Assembly (NCBI GenBank): GCA_017543805.1
Contig: JAFYFK010000109.1
Location: 1-6,399, forward strand
DNA from: Bacillota bacterium
GTDB taxonomy: Bacteria; Bacillota; Clostridia; Peptostreptococcales; Anaerovoracaceae
Direction: 5' to 3'
Length of the DNA: 6,399 nt
Below the pieces are notes generated by a model. It ran no database searches, had not been told where the DNA came from, and was given only the letters and a program-made list of their open reading frames with translations. The translations under genes were made by a program, and so were the position numbers. Positions 5,537 to 6,399 of this stretch are shown one piece after another; position 1 is the stretch's first letter; each line of letters opens with the position of its first letter.

Positions 5537-6040
5537 ATGGGTGTTTTCGACAAATTCAAGGAGCTTGTAGGCATAGAGGAGATCGACGAGGACGATATGG
5601 GTCCTGACGAAGACGTCAAATCGATCATTCCCGACATGGACCCGGAAAAGGCAGTACCGGAAAGACCTGCCGAAAGGCCGCAGCGTCCCGCGGCTGCAAA
5701 ATCCGAACAGCCCGCGCAGCGCACCGGCGCCACCGCAAGATTTACTTCCACAGGCCTTAAGCTGGTAGTCACCGAACCGACCGGTTTTGAGGAGAGCCCC
5801 AAGCTCGTGGACAGCCTCAAGGCGCGCAAGCCCGTCATCATAAACCTCGAGAACCTCGAGACGGACGTAGCGCGAAAGATCTTCGATTTTCTGAGCGGAG
5901 CCACCTACGCGCTCAACGGAAACGTTCAGAAGGTCGCCAACAACATCTTCATCTTTGCGCCGGAGAACGTAGACGTCGCTTATAACATGAACCAGAAGAG
6001 CAAGGAGAACGAGAATCTCAAGAGCCCCTGGAGAAGCTAA
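5537..6040 (+). CDS. sepF: Cell division protein SepF (FtsZ membrane anchor)
   Basis: SepF anchors FtsZ filaments to the membrane and organises the septum in Gram-positive bacteria. The 167-residue protein has the expected three parts. The N-terminal MGVFDKFKELVG can form a membrane-binding amphipathic helix. A flexible linker (about 14-72) is acidic at first and then rich in Pro, Arg and Ala. The SepF core (about 74-150) has VIINLENLETDVARKIFDFL (100-119), SGATYALNGNVQKV and IFIFAPENVDV, including the conserved glycine after YAL. A short polar tail ends in tandem TAA TAA stops. The ribosome-binding site AAGAGG (5525-5530) overlaps the ylmE stop region and is 6 nt from the ATG. In Bacillus ylmG and ylmH lie between sepF and divIVA; both are missing here. 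Confidence 0.96.
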   Translation: MGVFDKFKELVGIEEIDEDDMGPDEDVKSIIPDMDPEKAVPERPAERPQRPAAAKSEQPAQRTGATARFTSTGLKLVVTEPTGFEESPKLVDSLKARKPVIINLENLETDVARKIFDFLSGATYALNGNVQKVANNIFIFAPENVDVAYNMNQKSKENENLKSPWRS

Positions 6041-6055
6041 TAACGGAGAATAGAC

Positions 6056-6399
6056 ATGATCACACCATCTGATATCCAGGCTGTGGAATTCGGCAAGGAA
6101 ATGCGCGGTTACAGCCAGCAGGAAGTCGACAAGTTCCTTGACGACCTTACCGTTGACTACGAGGCCGTCCTCAGCGAAAACGCTTCGCTCAAAAAGACCA
6201 TCGAGGATATGACCGCGCGCCTTGAAGAGTACAAGACTCAGGAAGGCGCAGTCATCAAGACTCTGGAGACCGCCAAGTCTCTTATGAACGACATTTCCGC
6301 CAGCGCCGAAAAGCGCGCTGACATCCTTCTCCTCTTCCTCCTTGAGACGCTTTACGCTCTCGGACGCCTGTCGGGTCTGAAGCTCGGCGTCGAGCTGGG
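6056..6399 (+). CDS. divIVA: DivIVA-family scaffold, N-terminal part; the last ~75 bases do not fit
   Basis: DivIVA proteins bind negatively curved membrane at septa and poles through an N-terminal coiled-coil domain and recruit partners. The frame starts at an ATG with GGAGA (6045-6049) 6 nt upstream and runs off the right edge. Residues 1-60 match the family: MITPSDIQAVEFGKEMRGYS then QQEVDKFLDDLTVDYEAV, followed by a heptad-type coil through about residue 90 (SASAEKRAD). The membrane-contact pair Phe17-Arg18 of Bacillus DivIVA aligns with Met16-Arg17, so a hydrophobic residue is kept. From about 6323 onward the frame becomes leucine-rich (ILLLFLLETLYALGRLSG), unlike any DivIVA coil, whereas the opposite strand there reads as charged coiled coil. 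The genuine gene therefore probably continues differently from what this window shows. Confidence 0.88.
   Translation, partial: MITPSDIQAVEFGKEMRGYSQQEVDKFLDDLTVDYEAVLSENASLKKTIEDMTARLEEYKTQEGAVIKTLETAKSLMNDISASAEKRADILLLFLLETLYALGRLSGLKLGVEL
6320..6397 (-). other. Apparently inverted piece of the divIVA coiled coil at the window edge
   Basis: Read on the - strand from 6397 to 6320, the sequence gives QLDAELQTRQASE followed by SVKRLKEEEEKDV. This is a charged, heptad-like helix of the kind expected just after the SAEKRAD segment of DivIVA. On the + strand the same bases give a hydrophobic, Leu-rich peptide that does not fit. The change occurs around GACATCC (6320-6326), whose complement GGATGTC would end the inverted piece, suggesting a join at short inverted homology. 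An open antisense frame alone means little here because many antisense frames in this window are open; the argument rests on composition. It may be an assembly or amplification chimera at a contig end, or a true inversion. Confidence 0.5.

Noticed and set aside
5359..5904. 181-codon - strand frame spanning the ylmE/sepF junction
   Set aside because: Both + strand genes here are clear family members with ribosome-binding sites; the antisense translation is Ser/Leu-rich and featureless.

Overview
The window looks like a chromosomal segment of a Clostridia-type Firmicute (Bacillota) of moderately high GC, possibly an uncultured member of the Oscillospirales/Ruminococcaceae group. The evidence is the order ylxM-ffh-rpsP-khpA-rimM-trmD, followed by the Gram-positive cell-division genes ylmE-sepF-divIVA. 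All protein names come from recognising motifs by eye; no database search was run, and the taxonomic placement is an inference.

Layout: positions 1-201 hold the 3' end of an unrecognised gene, closed by a strong intrinsic terminator (220-258). The right arm of that terminator contains the -35 box of a good sigma-A-type promoter (240-268), which would start transcription only a few bases before ylxM. All genes from there to the end of the window lie on the + strand. ylxM overlaps ffh (SRP accessory protein and SRP GTPase). A 177-nt gap follows, with a ~110-nt imperfect palindrome (1854-1964) and then an AT-rich leader with the ribosome-binding site of rpsP. Next come rpsP (ribosomal protein S16), khpA (small KH RNA-binding protein), a hairpin directly in front of rimM, then rimM (16S maturation) and trmD (tRNA m1G37 methyltransferase). 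The usual following gene, rplS, is absent.

A promoter-like sequence in the last codons of trmD leads into a membrane-anchored HlyD/RND-adaptor-like protein of unknown partner. It is followed by ylmE (PLP-homeostasis protein), sepF (FtsZ membrane anchor) and the start of divIVA (polar/septal scaffold). The first half therefore serves protein targeting and ribosome/tRNA maturation, and the second half serves envelope and division; they form one co-directional block with at least two likely promoters.

The points most worth a second look are: (1) the last ~75 bases, where divIVA stops looking like DivIVA on the + strand while the complementary strand reads as a DivIVA-type coiled coil, suggesting an inversion or fold-back chimera; (2) the palindromic element between ffh and rpsP; (3) two genes without Shine-Dalgarno sequences whose promoters place the transcript start at or within a few bases of the ATG; and (4) the orphan HlyD-like protein sitting in a translation/division gene block.
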